Positions 33,130-41,254 are shown, counted from the stretch's first letter. The stretch is DNA of 64,000 nucleotides from QKTW01 sp052161885 (GCA_052161885.1 CP197396.1:4650001-4714000), one strand, 5' to 3'. Notes: generated from the letters alone by a model not told the origin. Numbers and translations are program-made.

Positions 33130-34500
33130 TTACTTGCTCATTTCTGCAAAGTACTTGTGGAAATAAGGTATGGTTTCAATGCCTTTGTAATAGTTGGCAA
33201 CATCATATTTTTCATTGGGTGAATGGATGTTGTCATTGTCCAGGCCAAAGCCCATTAATACGGTTTTAAGGCCCAGTGTACGCTCAAACAGTGCGATGAT
33301 CGGAATGCTTCCGCCGCCGCGTGTAGGTATCGGGTCTTTGCCAAAACTCTCTTTAATGGCTTTAGCTGCCGCCTGGTAAGCAACGGAGTCTGTTGGTGTC
33401 ACTACAGGCTCACCGCCGTGATGTGCTGTTACTTTTACCTTTACAGCTGCAGGTGCAATGCTTTCAAAGTGTTTCTGGAAGATGGCCGCAATCTCATCCG
33501 AGCTCTGGTGCGGTACCAGGCGCATGGAAATTTTTGCATTGGCTTTGGATGGCAGCACTGTTTTCGCGCCTTCACCAATATAGCCGCCCCATATACCGTT
33601 TACATCTAATGTTGGGCGGATGCCGGTACGCTCCAGTGTTGTGTAGCCTTTTTCGCCCCATTCTTCACCGATGCCCAGTTCTTCGTTATATTCTTTCTGA
33701 TTAAAAGGTGCGTCGTTGATGGCTTTGCGGTCTGCATCGCTCAGGTTGTCTACTTTGTCGTAGAATGCAGGAATGGTGATGTGGTTGTTCTCATCATGTA
33801 GTGATGCGATCATTTTGCAGAGTATGTTGACCGGGTTGGCAACTGCGCCGCCATATACGCCGCTGTGGAGGTCACGGTTAGGACCAGTTACTTCCACTTC
33901 CATATAGGCAAGTCCGCGAAGGCCGGTCTCCAGGCTGGGGTGCTCCATACTGATCATGGATGTATCAGACACAAGCACGATGTCGGCTTTGAGCTTTTCT
34001 TTATTGTTCTCGAGGAATTTGCCGAGGTTAGAGGAGCCTACTTCTTCTTCTCCTTCTATCATCATTTTTACGTTGCAGGCCAGGGTATTGGTTTTAGCCA
34101 TTACTTCCAGCGCTTTTACGTGCATAAACATCTGCCCTTTATCGTCGCAGGCGCCGCGGGCAAATATTTTACCGTCTTTGATCACCGGTTCAAACGGACC
34201 GCTGTGCCACAGCTCCAGCGGGTCGGCCGGTTGTACGTCATAGTGGCCGTATACCAGTACGGTAGGCAATGAAGGATCAATTATTTTCTCACCATATACA
34301 ATAGGATGGCCGTCTGTAGGACATATTTCAGCTTTGTCGCATCCGGCTTTCAGCAGGTTTTCTTTCACTGCTTCCGCACAGCGGGCTACATCATTTTTAT
34401 AATGGCTGTCGGCACTCACAGAGGGAATGCGCAGCAGGTCAAGCAGTTCGTCGAGGAAGCGTTGCTTGTTCTGAGACATATAGTCGTTCCAGGCTTGCAT
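33130..34500 (-). CDS. M20 family metallodipeptidase
   Basis: This 456-residue cytosolic zinc dipeptidase is of the CNDP/PepV-like branch. Metal and catalytic motifs are YGHYDVQP (His/Asp, about residue 86), GACDDKGQ (bridging Asp, about 118), EGEEEVGS (general-base Glu and ligand, about 152) and a C-terminal ligand His in DNIHSPNEKYDV. The lid/dimerisation domain (about 200-350) contains DLHSGVYGG. Length matches the family. It degrades dipeptides, which fits the secreted DPP11 also present in this window. It is monocistronic with its own terminator. Confidence 0.95.
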   Translation of the reverse strand: MQAWNDYMSQNKQRFLDELLDLLRIPSVSADSHYKNDVARCAEAVKENLLKAGCDKAEICPTDGHPIVYGEKIIDPSLPTVLVYGHYDVQPADPLELWHSGPFEPVIKDGKIFARGACDDKGQMFMHVKALEVMAKTNTLACNVKMMIEGEEEVGSSNLGKFLENNKEKLKADIVLVSDTSMISMEHPSLETGLRGLAYMEVEVTGPNRDLHSGVYGGAVANPVNILCKMIASLHDENNHITIPAFYDKVDNLSDADRKAINDAPFNQKEYNEELGIGEEWGEKGYTTLERTGIRPTLDVNGIWGGYIGEGAKTVLPSKANAKISMRLVPHQSSDEIAAIFQKHFESIAPAAVKVKVTAHHGGEPVVTPTDSVAYQAAAKAIKESFGKDPIPTRGGGSIPIIALFERTLGLKTVLMGFGLDNDNIHSPNEKYDVANYYKGIETIPYFHKYFAEMSK

Positions 34501-34539
34501 AATCGTGATTTTAAGTTTTGAGGACTCAAAAGTAGGTAA

Positions 34540-34738
34540 TTAGCTGATTAGCCGATGCGATAATATGCCGATGCGCTGACTGAAATAATCAGGTAATGCG
34601 GAAGTCAGCTGATGTGATAATGTGCCGGCTTATTAATATGCTGATAGCACGACCGGGCAGCACAAAAATTAAGTAATTATATAATGTAACTATGTGGAAT
34701 AACCAGTTGATTTGCATAACAGCTAATCAGCTAATTTT
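34540..34738. repeat. Inverted copies of AATTAGCTGATTAG bracketing a gap with related motifs
   Basis: AATTAGCTGATTAGCCG at 34540 and its near-perfect inverse CAGCTAATCAGCTAATT at 34722 flank about 165 bases that contain further degenerate copies (CCGATGCG, CTGATGTGATAATGTGCCG). The right arm overlaps the last codons and stop of the DUF4468 gene. Confidence 0.7.
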
Positions 34739-35289
34739 TTCATCAAGGCTTCCTCGAGTTTCTGCACATGTTCGTTGACAGCTTTCAATTCAGCTACGGA
34801 GCGAGTGTCGTCCTCTGCTGCTTTTTTGTATATTGTTGTTTCGGTTTGCCTTGACCATACAGCCTCGCCATCAGGTATTATACCCTGCGGAGTGGCTTTG
34901 ATACCTTCTTTGATGGTCTGGTGATATAGCTCAAAATCATAAATAGAAATGCGGCACAGCCCGTTTTCTGCGCGTATGCTCAACAGGCATTGGCTCCTGC
35001 CACGAACTACGGCCGGGTTGGCGAGAAAACTGTAGGAAAGCGTAACCCTGGCTACCAGTATACCGTCTTCCTTATCTTCTATTTTTATTTCAGGAGTGGT
35101 TTTTTTGAAATATTCAGCAAGAAAAAGCTGTGCACGGTGAAAGAGCTCATTTTTACTGATTTTATCCGCAGGTGCTGTCAATTCATAATAAGGATGGCCG
35201 TCTTTCATCGGGATATCGGAAAACTTAAAGTCGGAAGCAAAGCTGCAGAAAGGCAGAAGCAGCATTAAAAGAAGGATATAGGATTTCAT
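34723..35289 (-). CDS. DUF4468 domain-containing exported protein
   Basis: The ATG at 35289 starts a clear signal peptide (MKSYILLLMLLLPFCSFAS); the 51 codons upstream in the open frame are intergenic. The mature part resembles DUF4468, a TBP-like fold common in Bacteroidota, with ISKNELFHRAQLFLAEYFKK early and RISIYDFELYHQ in the second half. The C-terminal helix (QKLEEALMKKLAD) ends within an AATTAGCTGATTAG-type repeat, so the last residues may have been supplied by the repeat. Function unknown; periplasmic or surface location is expected. Confidence 0.8.
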   Translation of the reverse strand: MKSYILLLMLLLPFCSFASDFKFSDIPMKDGHPYYELTAPADKISKNELFHRAQLFLAEYFKKTTPEIKIEDKEDGILVARVTLSYSFLANPAVVRGRSQCLLSIRAENGLCRISIYDFELYHQTIKEGIKATPQGIIPDGEAVWSRQTETTIYKKAAEDDTRSVAELKAVNEHVQKLEEALMKKLAD

Positions 35290-35393
35290 ATAATATAATT
35301 TTTGAAAAATCAACCGGAAAATATATAAAAATGCCTTTATGTAGTGATAAAAAACGAAAAAAACCTTAGTTTTATTATTTCTTGCCTTTTTGG

Positions 35394-35401
35394 TAACTTT
35401 G
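35394..35401 (+). promoter_or_regulatory. Promoter -7 element for queA (TAACTTTG)
   Basis: An exact TAnnTTTG match 26 bases before the queA ATG. Confidence 0.7.
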
Positions 35402-35427
35402 CAGGCTTTTAAATTATTCTTCCATAT

Positions 35428-36477
35428 ATGAAGTTGTCGCAATTCAAATTTGAACTACCATTAAATCTCATCGCGCAGCATCCTGCCAAGACACGTGAAG
35501 AAAGCCGACTGATGGTTGTTCACCGCGACACCGGAAAAATCGAACATAAAGTTTTTAAAGACATCCTCACTTATTTTGACGATAAGGATGTGATGGTCGT
35601 AAATAACACCAAGGTATTTCCTGCCCGTCTGTATGGCCGCAAGGAAAAGACCGGGGCCAAGATCGAGGTTTTTCTGTTGCGTGAGCTTAATAAACCTAAC
35701 CGTCTGTGGGATGTGATCGTTGATCCCGCAAGAAAGATACGCGTGGGCAACAAACTGTACTTTGGCGATAATGATGAACTGGTAGCAGAAGTAATAGATA
35801 ACACTACTTCCCGCGGCCGTACCATCCGTTTCCTTTTTGACGGTGACGAGCAGGCATTCAAAGATGTATTGGAAACACTGGGTGAAACCCCGCTGCCCAA
35901 ATACATTAAACGTAAGCCTGAAGAAGAAGACAAAGAACGCTACCAGACCGTATATGCCAAATATGAAGGTGCTGTAGCTGCGCCTACTGCGGGCCTGCAC
36001 TTCAGCCGCGAGCTGATCAAGCGCCTGGAAATCGTTGGGGTGAAATTTGCAGAGGTAACGTTGCACACCGGTCTCGGCACTTTCCGCCCTATAGAAGTGG
36101 AAGATCTGTCGAAACATAAAATGGATGCAGAATACTTCCATGTAGATGATTATGCAGCCAAAATTGTAAATAAGGCTAAAACAGAACAGCGCCGTATCTG
36201 TTCTATCGGCACTACCACCATGCGTGCGCTGGAAAGCTCTGTAACTGCACAAGGCCTGCTGAAAGAGGAAGAAGGCTGGACGAACCTGTTCATCCATCCG
36301 CCATACGATTTTTCTATTGCCAACTCCCTGGTTACAAACTTTCATTTGCCTAAAACAAGCCTGCTGATCATGACCTGTGCTTTTGCCGGTTACGATCTTA
36401 CAATGGAGGCTTATAACACCGCAATTAAAGAAAAGTACCGTTTCTTCAGTTATGGAGATGCAATGTTGATCCTTTAA
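35428..36477 (+). CDS. queA: S-adenosylmethionine:tRNA ribosyltransferase-isomerase
   Basis: This 349-residue enzyme of queuosine synthesis moves the ribosyl part of SAM to preQ1 in tRNA, giving epoxyqueuosine. Diagnostic stretches are FELPLNLIAQHPAKTREESRLM at the N-terminus (residues about 7-28), VNNTKVFPARL, VAAPTAGLHFS, VTLHTGLGTFRP and the C-terminal NFHLPKTSLLIM. Length is typical (about 350). It has its own promoter and terminator, so it is a single-gene unit. Confidence 0.97.
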   Translation: MKLSQFKFELPLNLIAQHPAKTREESRLMVVHRDTGKIEHKVFKDILTYFDDKDVMVVNNTKVFPARLYGRKEKTGAKIEVFLLRELNKPNRLWDVIVDPARKIRVGNKLYFGDNDELVAEVIDNTTSRGRTIRFLFDGDEQAFKDVLETLGETPLPKYIKRKPEEEDKERYQTVYAKYEGAVAAPTAGLHFSRELIKRLEIVGVKFAEVTLHTGLGTFRPIEVEDLSKHKMDAEYFHVDDYAAKIVNKAKTEQRRICSIGTTTMRALESSVTAQGLLKEEEGWTNLFIHPPYDFSIANSLVTNFHLPKTSLLIMTCAFAGYDLTMEAYNTAIKEKYRFFSYGDAMLIL

Positions 36478-36498
36478 ACGTTTTTAATAAAACATTAT

Positions 36499-36528
36499 AA
36501 AACGGTCCGGAAACCCGGACCGTTTTTT
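36499..36528 (+). terminator. Intrinsic terminator of queA
   Basis: A 12-base stem AAAACGGTCCGG / CCGGACCGTTTT with a four-base loop and T-run. Confidence 0.93.
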
Positions 36529-36634
36529 GTTCGTATACTAATTCATGGGCCTGGGGAGTTATCATAGAATTAAAACAAAAAGTAAAAAAACACCCCGGTA
36601 ACATAAACAAAAGCATAGTTTAGCGCGACTATCG

Positions 36635-36642
36635 TATTTTTG
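36635..36642 (+). promoter_or_regulatory. Promoter -7 element for gmhA (TATTTTTG)
   Basis: An exact TAnnTTTG match. The open frame begins at a TTG inside this element, so the ATG at 36658 is taken as the real start. Confidence 0.7.
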
Positions 36643-36657
36643 ACCACTTTTTTACTT

Positions 36658-37230
36658 ATGCAGGAAAAAATCCAATCCATTATACAGGCATCAGTTGATA
36701 CCAAGCTGGCGATACTGAAAGATGAAACTATGCTGCAGACGATACAGCAGGTAACAGATGCAATAACCGAAGCCTTCAGAAACGGGAATAAAGTATTGTT
36801 TTGCGGGAACGGCGGCAGTGCGGCGGATGCCCAGCACCTGGCTGCAGAGTTCAGCGGCCGTTTCTATTCAGACCGTAACCCGCTGCCTTCAGATGCTTTG
36901 CATTGCAACAGTTCTTATATGACAGCCGTAGCAAACGATTACAGCTACGATGTAGTGTATAGCAGGCTGGTAAAAGGTATGGGCCGCAAGGGCGATGTGC
37001 TTGTGGGACTCAGTACGTCGGGCAACTCTGTAAATATCATCAAGGCAATGGAGCAAGCAGCTTCGCTGGGTATGATCAACGTAGGCTTTACAGGCGCTAC
37101 CGGCGGTAAGATGAAAGTGCACTGTGACTACCTTATAAACGTGCCCAGCACTGATACCCCCAGGATACAGGAAAGCCACATACTCATCGGGCATATTGTT
37201 TGTCAGTTGGTAGAAGAAGCATTATTTTAA
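36658..37230 (+). CDS. gmhA: Sedoheptulose-7-phosphate isomerase (phosphoheptose isomerase)
   Basis: This 190-residue SIS-domain enzyme makes D-glycero-D-manno-heptose 7-phosphate, the first step toward ADP- or GDP-heptose for LPS core or surface glycans. Motifs are CGNGGSAADAQHLAAEFSGRF (sugar-phosphate site with the catalytic Glu), GLSTSGNSVNI, and the C-terminal ESHILIGHIVCQ with the catalytic His. Length fits GmhA (about 190). It is followed after 17 bp by gmhB, so the two form an operon. The heptose-kinase/transferase gene (hldE or hddA/hddC) is not in the window. Confidence 0.94.
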   Translation: MQEKIQSIIQASVDTKLAILKDETMLQTIQQVTDAITEAFRNGNKVLFCGNGGSAADAQHLAAEFSGRFYSDRNPLPSDALHCNSSYMTAVANDYSYDVVYSRLVKGMGRKGDVLVGLSTSGNSVNIIKAMEQAASLGMINVGFTGATGGKMKVHCDYLINVPSTDTPRIQESHILIGHIVCQLVEEALF

Positions 37231-37247
37231 TTTAATCGAAGAACGAA

Positions 37248-37838
37248 ATGTCCTTATCAGGTATACAATTGCAGGCAGATAAAAGCTGGACCCTATTCCT
37301 GGATCGCGATGGCGTGCTGAATGTTGAAAATCCCGGAACATATGTTACATCCTGGGAAGAATTTGTGTTTTGTGATGGTGTACTGGATGCACTGCGCTCA
37401 CTGAATGAAATATTTGGTAGGATAGTGATTGTTACGAATCAGCGCGGAGTAGGCCGGGGTATAATGCCGCTGGAAGCATTGATTGATATTAATCATAATA
37501 TGGTGACGGCTATTAATGCTGCCGGTGGCCGTATTGATAAGATTTACGCCTGTACAGCTATATCCGATGACGATCATAACCGGAAGCCCAATACCGGCAT
37601 GGCGATACAGGCCAAGGAAGACTTTGACGAGATCGATTTCCGCAGGAGTGTAATGGTGGGCAACAGCATGAGCGACATGGAATTTGGCAAACGAATGTCT
37701 ATGTATACCGTGTTCCTTACCACCAAACATGCACCTTATGCTTTGCCACATGACTTTATTGATGAGCAGCATGATTCATTGCTCAACTGGTCAAAAACAC
37801 TGAAGCCGGCAGAAATAGGTGGCGCGGTTCCGATGTAA
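37248..37838 (+). CDS. gmhB: D-glycero-D-manno-heptose 1,7-bisphosphate 7-phosphatase (HAD-IIIA)
   Basis: The 196-residue HAD phosphatase has motif I FLDRDGVLN (nucleophile and acid Asp, residue about 18), motif II VTNQRGVGRG, a Lys in the NRKPNTGM segment, and motif IV MVGNSMSDMEFG. GmhB has a zinc loop with Cys/His residues (CxH...CxC) between motifs II and III; here the region reads KIYACTAISDDDHNRK with one Cys and one His, so zinc binding may be lost or altered. Pairing with gmhA supports the heptose role. No terminator is visible after it. Confidence 0.88.
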   Translation: MSLSGIQLQADKSWTLFLDRDGVLNVENPGTYVTSWEEFVFCDGVLDALRSLNEIFGRIVIVTNQRGVGRGIMPLEALIDINHNMVTAINAAGGRIDKIYACTAISDDDHNRKPNTGMAIQAKEDFDEIDFRRSVMVGNSMSDMEFGKRMSMYTVFLTTKHAPYALPHDFIDEQHDSLLNWSKTLKPAEIGGAVPM

Positions 37839-37931
37839 TAATTCATTATCATACAATTATATAAACAGGCCTGTACTGTGAAAGGAAAAAATATTTTTTT
37901 ATTTTTTCCTTTTTCCTTTAAAAATTTCCAG

Positions 37932-37939
37932 TACCTTTG
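37932..37939 (+). promoter_or_regulatory. Promoter -7 element for infA operon (TACCTTTG)
   Basis: An exact TAnnTTTG match 14 bases before infA, preceded by a very T-rich tract. Confidence 0.7.
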
Positions 37940-37953
37940 CACTCCTTATAAAT

Positions 37954-38172
37954 ATGGCTAAACAGTCTTTAATCAAACAGGACGGAGTTATTGCAGAAGC
38001 TTTGTCAAACGCTATGTTCCGCGTGCGCCTTGAAAATGGTCACGAGATTCTGGCTACTATTTCGGGTAAAATGCGCATGCACTACATACGTATTCTTCCC
38101 GGCGATAAAGTAGGCGTTGAGATGAGTCCTTATGATCTAAGCCGCGGCCGTATCATATATCGTTATAAATAA
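37954..38172 (+). CDS. infA: Translation initiation factor IF-1
   Basis: The 72-residue S1/OB-fold protein binds the ribosomal A site during initiation. The sequence is canonical (MAKQSLIKQDGVIAEAL, GHEILATISGKMRMHYIRI, and SPYDLSRGRIIYRYK at the end). It begins the remnant of the spc/alpha cluster; the secY and map genes that commonly precede it are not upstream, where gmhA-gmhB lie instead. The rpmJ gene follows 20 bp later. Confidence 0.98.
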   Translation: MAKQSLIKQDGVIAEALSNAMFRVRLENGHEILATISGKMRMHYIRILPGDKVGVEMSPYDLSRGRIIYRYK

Positions 38173-38192
38173 ACAATTATAAATAACCAGAC

Positions 38193-38309
38193 ATGAAGGT
38201 TAGAGCATCTATCAAGAAGCGTAGCGCTGATTGCAAGATTGTACGTCGCAAAGGAAGGCTGTACATCATTAACAAAAAGAACCCACGCTTTAAGCAGCGC
38301 CAGGGTTAA
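38193..38309 (+). CDS. rpmJ: Ribosomal protein bL36, zinc-free form
   Basis: This 38-residue frame begins MKVRASIKKRSADCKIV and ends PRFKQRQG. It is the canonical bL36 length and lies in the canonical infA-rpmJ-rpsM order. Of the four zinc ligands in the C+ form (three Cys and one His) only the second Cys (residue 14) remains; the others are Ser11, Asn and Phe. It is therefore a C-minus variant that should not bind zinc. It is too short to be found by a 60-residue ORF cut-off. Confidence 0.97.
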   Translation: MKVRASIKKRSADCKIVRRKGRLYIINKKNPRFKQRQG

Positions 38310-38345
38310 TAAATTTTAATTTTCAATTTTAAATTTTCAATATTA

Positions 38346-38726
38346 ATGGCTCGTATAGCTGGTATTGATCTTCCGAAAAACAAACGTGGTGAGATTGCAC
38401 TTACGTACATCTATGGTATTGGTAACAGTACTGCCCGTTACATTCTGGAAAAAGCAGGTATCGATTTCGATAAGAAAGCTGCTGAATGGAATGATGACGA
38501 ACAGGCTGCTATCCGTAACATCATCACGAATGAGTTTAAGGTAGAAGGTCAGTTACGTTCTGAAGTGCAAATGAACATTAAGCGCCTCATGGATATCGCT
38601 TGTTACCGTGGTCTGCGTCACCGTAAGGGTCTTCCCCTTCGTGGACAGCGTACCAAAACCAACAGCCGTACCCGTAAAGGTAAGCGTAAGACAGTTGCAG
38701 GTAAGAAAAAAGCACCTAAGAAATAA
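38346..38726 (+). CDS. rpsM: Ribosomal protein uS13
   Basis: The 126-residue 30S head protein contacts tRNA and 16S rRNA. It is typical from MARIAGIDLPKNKRGEIAL to the basic tail (GLPLRGQRTKTNSRTRKGKR). In Escherichia coli the leader of this gene carries the S4 autoregulatory site; here the 36-base leader is short and AT-only, so that control appears to have moved (see the rpsD leader). Confidence 0.98.
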   Translation: MARIAGIDLPKNKRGEIALTYIYGIGNSTARYILEKAGIDFDKKAAEWNDDEQAAIRNIITNEFKVEGQLRSEVQMNIKRLMDIACYRGLRHRKGLPLRGQRTKTNSRTRKGKRKTVAGKKKAPKK

Positions 38727-38828
38727 TCTTAGTACCGCTGCCGGATCCGCGTGGGTGTTGCGGGGAGGAGTGGTACGGAGCTGCATAGCAGCTTAAATCT
38801 ATTGTTTGACTACCTTTTTTAAAGCAAA

Positions 38829-39227
38829 ATGGCAAAAGCACAATCGGGTAAAACCGTCGCTAAAAAGCGTATTGTAAAGGTTGATCCGCACGGTGATGCA
38901 CACATCAGCGCTACGTTCAACAACATTATCATCTCTCTTACCAACAAGAACGGTCAGGTAATCTCCTGGTCTTCTGCCGGTAAAATGGGCTTCCGTGGTT
39001 CTAAAAAGAACACTCCTTATGCAGCCCAGATGGCAGCACAGGATTGCGGTAAAGTAGCAATTGATGCAGGTCTGAAGAAAGTGGACGTGTTTGTAAAAGG
39101 ACCTGGATCTGGCCGCGAAGGCGCTATCCGCGCTCTGAGCAACGTAGGTATCGAAGTTACTTCTATCAAAGACGTTACTCCAATGCCGCACAACGGTTGC
39201 CGTCCTCCGAAAAAACGCCGCGTATAA
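38829..39227 (+). CDS. rpsK: Ribosomal protein uS11
   Basis: The 132-residue platform protein is canonical (NNIIISLTNKNGQVISWSSAGKMGFRGSKKNTPYAAQ as the core, DVTPMPHNGCRPPKKRRV at the C-terminus). The 102-base gap after rpsM is GC-rich and holds short inverted repeats (AGCTGC/GCAGCT). A ten-base-stem terminator follows the gene at 39246. Confidence 0.98.
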   Translation: MAKAQSGKTVAKKRIVKVDPHGDAHISATFNNIIISLTNKNGQVISWSSAGKMGFRGSKKNTPYAAQMAAQDCGKVAIDAGLKKVDVFVKGPGSGREGAIRALSNVGIEVTSIKDVTPMPHNGCRPPKKRRV

Positions 39228-39245
39228 TCGCTCGCAATATATTTT

Positions 39246-39281
39246 ATACACAGCCCGCAATGGCAGGCTGTGTATCTTTTT
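39246..39281 (+). terminator. Terminator between rpsK and rpsD
   Basis: The ten-base stem ATACACAGCC / GGCTGTGTAT with a ten-base loop is followed by CTTTTT. It should separate rpsM-rpsK from rpsD transcription at least partly. Confidence 0.82.
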
Positions 39282-39306
39282 GAAAGTTCATTCATTTTTA
39301 ATCATA

Positions 39307-39363
39307 CTGTTCCGGATCGGGTTTTACGATTTTTAAAGGAGACGGAACAGGTTACAAAAATCG
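39307..39363 (+). promoter_or_regulatory. Candidate pseudoknot leader of rpsD (S4 autoregulation site)
   Basis: Two perfect eight-base helices interleave: CTGTTCCG (39307-39314) with CGGAACAG (39343-39350), and CGATTTTT (39327-39334) with AAAAATCG (39356-39363). The order A-B-A'-B' is that of an H-type pseudoknot, with loops of 12, 8 and 5 bases. The last strand ends four bases before the rpsD ATG, so folding would block the start. S4 is known to repress the alpha operon in E. coli by binding an mRNA pseudoknot; that the same principle acts here is inference. Confidence 0.65.
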
Positions 39364-39367
39364 CGTC

Positions 39368-39973
39368 ATGGCACGTTATACAGGACCAAAGAACAGAATC
39401 TGCCGCAAATTCGGTGAGCCTATCCTCGGATCAGGCAAGAACCTCGGCAAAAACAGCAACCCTCCGGGTCAGCATGGTAACTCTAAAAAGCGTAAAACTG
39501 CTTCTGAGTATGCCATCCAGCTGAAAGAAAAACAAAAGGCAAAGTACACTTACATGGTGCTGGAAAAACAATTCCGCAACACGTATGTTGAAGCTTCCCG
39601 CCTGAAAGGTGCAACTGGTGAAAACCTTATCAAACTGCTGGAAAGCCGTCTGGACAACGCAGTATACCGTATGGGTATTGCGCCTACACGTCCTGCTGCA
39701 CGCCAGCTGGTTTCTCACAAGCACGTAATGGTAAATGGTGAAGTAGTGAACGTACCTTCTTACCGTCTGAAAGCTGGTGATACCATCGAGCTGAAGCCTA
39801 AGAGCAAGGTGAACACTGCAGTTACCAGCCACATCCGTCCGAAGAATCCGAAGATCAACTGGATCGACTTCAACGACAAAGAAATGAAGGGTACTTACAT
39901 TGCTCACCCTGAGCGCGAGAACGTTCCTGAAAACATTAAGGAACAGCTGATCGTAGAGTTGTACTCTAAATAA
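39368..39973 (+). CDS. rpsD: Ribosomal protein uS4
   Basis: The 201-residue primary 16S-binding protein nucleates 30S assembly and is a translational repressor in several phyla. The N-terminal region has MARYTGPKNRICRKFGEPI without the full zinc-Cys set. The S4 RNA-binding domain (about 90-155) includes LESRLDNAVYRMG and HKHVMVNGEVVNVPSYRLK. It is enclosed by an upstream terminator (39246) and a very strong downstream terminator (39986), so it looks like an almost isolated unit, with a structured leader of its own. Confidence 0.98.
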   Translation: MARYTGPKNRICRKFGEPILGSGKNLGKNSNPPGQHGNSKKRKTASEYAIQLKEKQKAKYTYMVLEKQFRNTYVEASRLKGATGENLIKLLESRLDNAVYRMGIAPTRPAARQLVSHKHVMVNGEVVNVPSYRLKAGDTIELKPKSKVNTAVTSHIRPKNPKINWIDFNDKEMKGTYIAHPERENVPENIKEQLIVELYSK

Positions 39974-39985
39974 TAATCTTACAGT

Positions 39986-40023
39986 CCAACCCTTCCCCAA
40001 ACCGGGAAGGGTTGGGCTTTTTT
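39986..40023 (+). terminator. Strong terminator between rpsD and rpoA
   Basis: A perfect 12-base stem CCAACCCTTCCC / GGGAAGGGTTGG is followed by GC and six T. Confidence 0.95.
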
Positions 40024-40042
40024 CAGTTTAAGGAGAAATCCT

Positions 40043-40050
40043 TACTTTTG
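40043..40050 (+). promoter_or_regulatory. Promoter -7 element for rpoA-rplQ (TACTTTTG)
   Basis: An exact TAnnTTTG match directly after the terminator. It is followed by a leader of about 130 bases with an inverted repeat GTCCGTT (40053-40059) / AACGGAC (40118-40124) and a direct AACCCCG repeat. Confidence 0.75.
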
Positions 40051-40188
40051 CAGTCCGTTTTGCCCGCAAGAATTTGAGGGTGGGAGAGAGAACCCCGAAC
40101 CCCGAAGTGTGCGACGCAACGGACGATCATCAGAGCAGCATAAAGCTGGTCGACCCAAACCTTTAAAAAACAATTATACAATCTCGAT

Positions 40189-41184
40189 ATGGCAATTTTA
40201 AATTTCCAGAAACCAGACAAAATTGTGTTGCAGAAAGCAACTGATTTCGAAGCACAGTTTGAATTCCGCCCGCTCGAACCGGGTTATGGCGTTACTATTG
40301 GTAATGCCCTTCGTCGTGTATTACTGTCTTCACTGGAAGGCTATGCGATCACGGCTATTAAAATTGCTGGTGCAGATCATGAATTTGCTACCATCAAAGG
40401 CGTGCTGGAAGATGTTACTGAGATCATCCTGAACCTGAAACAGGTGCGCCTGAAAAAAGCTGTAGACAGCGAAGTATCTTCTGATAAAATAGAACTGACT
40501 ATCAAAGGCCAGGACGTATTTACCGCAGCAATGATCGGTGAAGCTACCCCTAACTTTGAAGTAATGAATCCGGAACTGGTGATCTGTAATATGGATACTA
40601 CCACTACGTTCCAGATTGAAATCCACATCGGCAAAGGCCGCGGTTATGTGCCTTCTGAAGAAAACCGTCAGAAAGATGGTCCTCTGGGCGTAATCGCGAT
40701 CGATTCTATCTTCACACCAATCAAAAATGTGAAGTACCTGATCGAAAATACCCGTGTGGAACAGCGCACCGACTTCGAAAAACTGATCATGGACGTAGTT
40801 ACCGATGGTACTATTCATCCTGAAGAAGCAGTTAAAGAAGCGTCACGCATCCTGATCCAGCACCTGATGATCATCACTGATGAGAACATCTCACTGGATA
40901 CAAAACGTGAGGAAAAAGAAGCAGTAGTGGACGAAGAAACACTGCAGCTGCGTAAAGTGCTGAACACTCCGCTTGAAGACCTGGAACTGTCTGTGCGTGC
41001 TTTCAACTGTCTGAAAGCTGCCAAAATCAACTCACTCAGCGAGCTGGTACAGTATACACAGGAAGAACTGATGAAATTCCGCAACTTCGGTCAGAAATCT
41101 CTGTCTGAAATTGAACAGGTACTGCATGAGCGCGGCCTGGGCTTCGGAATGGATATCAGCAAAATCTCTTCAAGAGAAGACTAA
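40189..41184 (+). CDS. rpoA: RNA polymerase alpha subunit
   Basis: The 331-residue alpha subunit has the N-terminal dimerisation/assembly domain (about 1-230; EPGYGVTIGNALRRVLLSSLEG) and the C-terminal helix-hairpin-helix DNA-binding domain (about 255-325; LEDLELSVRAFNCLKAAKI and FRNFGQKSLSEIEQVL). It lies downstream of a strong terminator with its own promoter, so its supply may be uncoupled from rpsD. The rplQ gene follows after a 130-base structured gap. Confidence 0.98.
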   Translation: MAILNFQKPDKIVLQKATDFEAQFEFRPLEPGYGVTIGNALRRVLLSSLEGYAITAIKIAGADHEFATIKGVLEDVTEIILNLKQVRLKKAVDSEVSSDKIELTIKGQDVFTAAMIGEATPNFEVMNPELVICNMDTTTTFQIEIHIGKGRGYVPSEENRQKDGPLGVIAIDSIFTPIKNVKYLIENTRVEQRTDFEKLIMDVVTDGTIHPEEAVKEASRILIQHLMIITDENISLDTKREEKEAVVDEETLQLRKVLNTPLEDLELSVRAFNCLKAAKINSLSELVQYTQEELMKFRNFGQKSLSEIEQVLHERGLGFGMDISKISSRED

Positions 41185-41254
41185 TTAAGAAAATAGTGAA
41201 CTGGCAGTTGAAAGGCTGCCGGTTTTCCACTGATATCTTTTATTAACAACAGTA

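Noticed and set aside
39335..39342. Shine-Dalgarno sequence (AAAGGAGA) for rpsD
   Set aside because: It is more than 25 bases from the ATG and lies in a pseudoknot loop; Bacteroidota rarely use SD pairing. More likely a structural loop.
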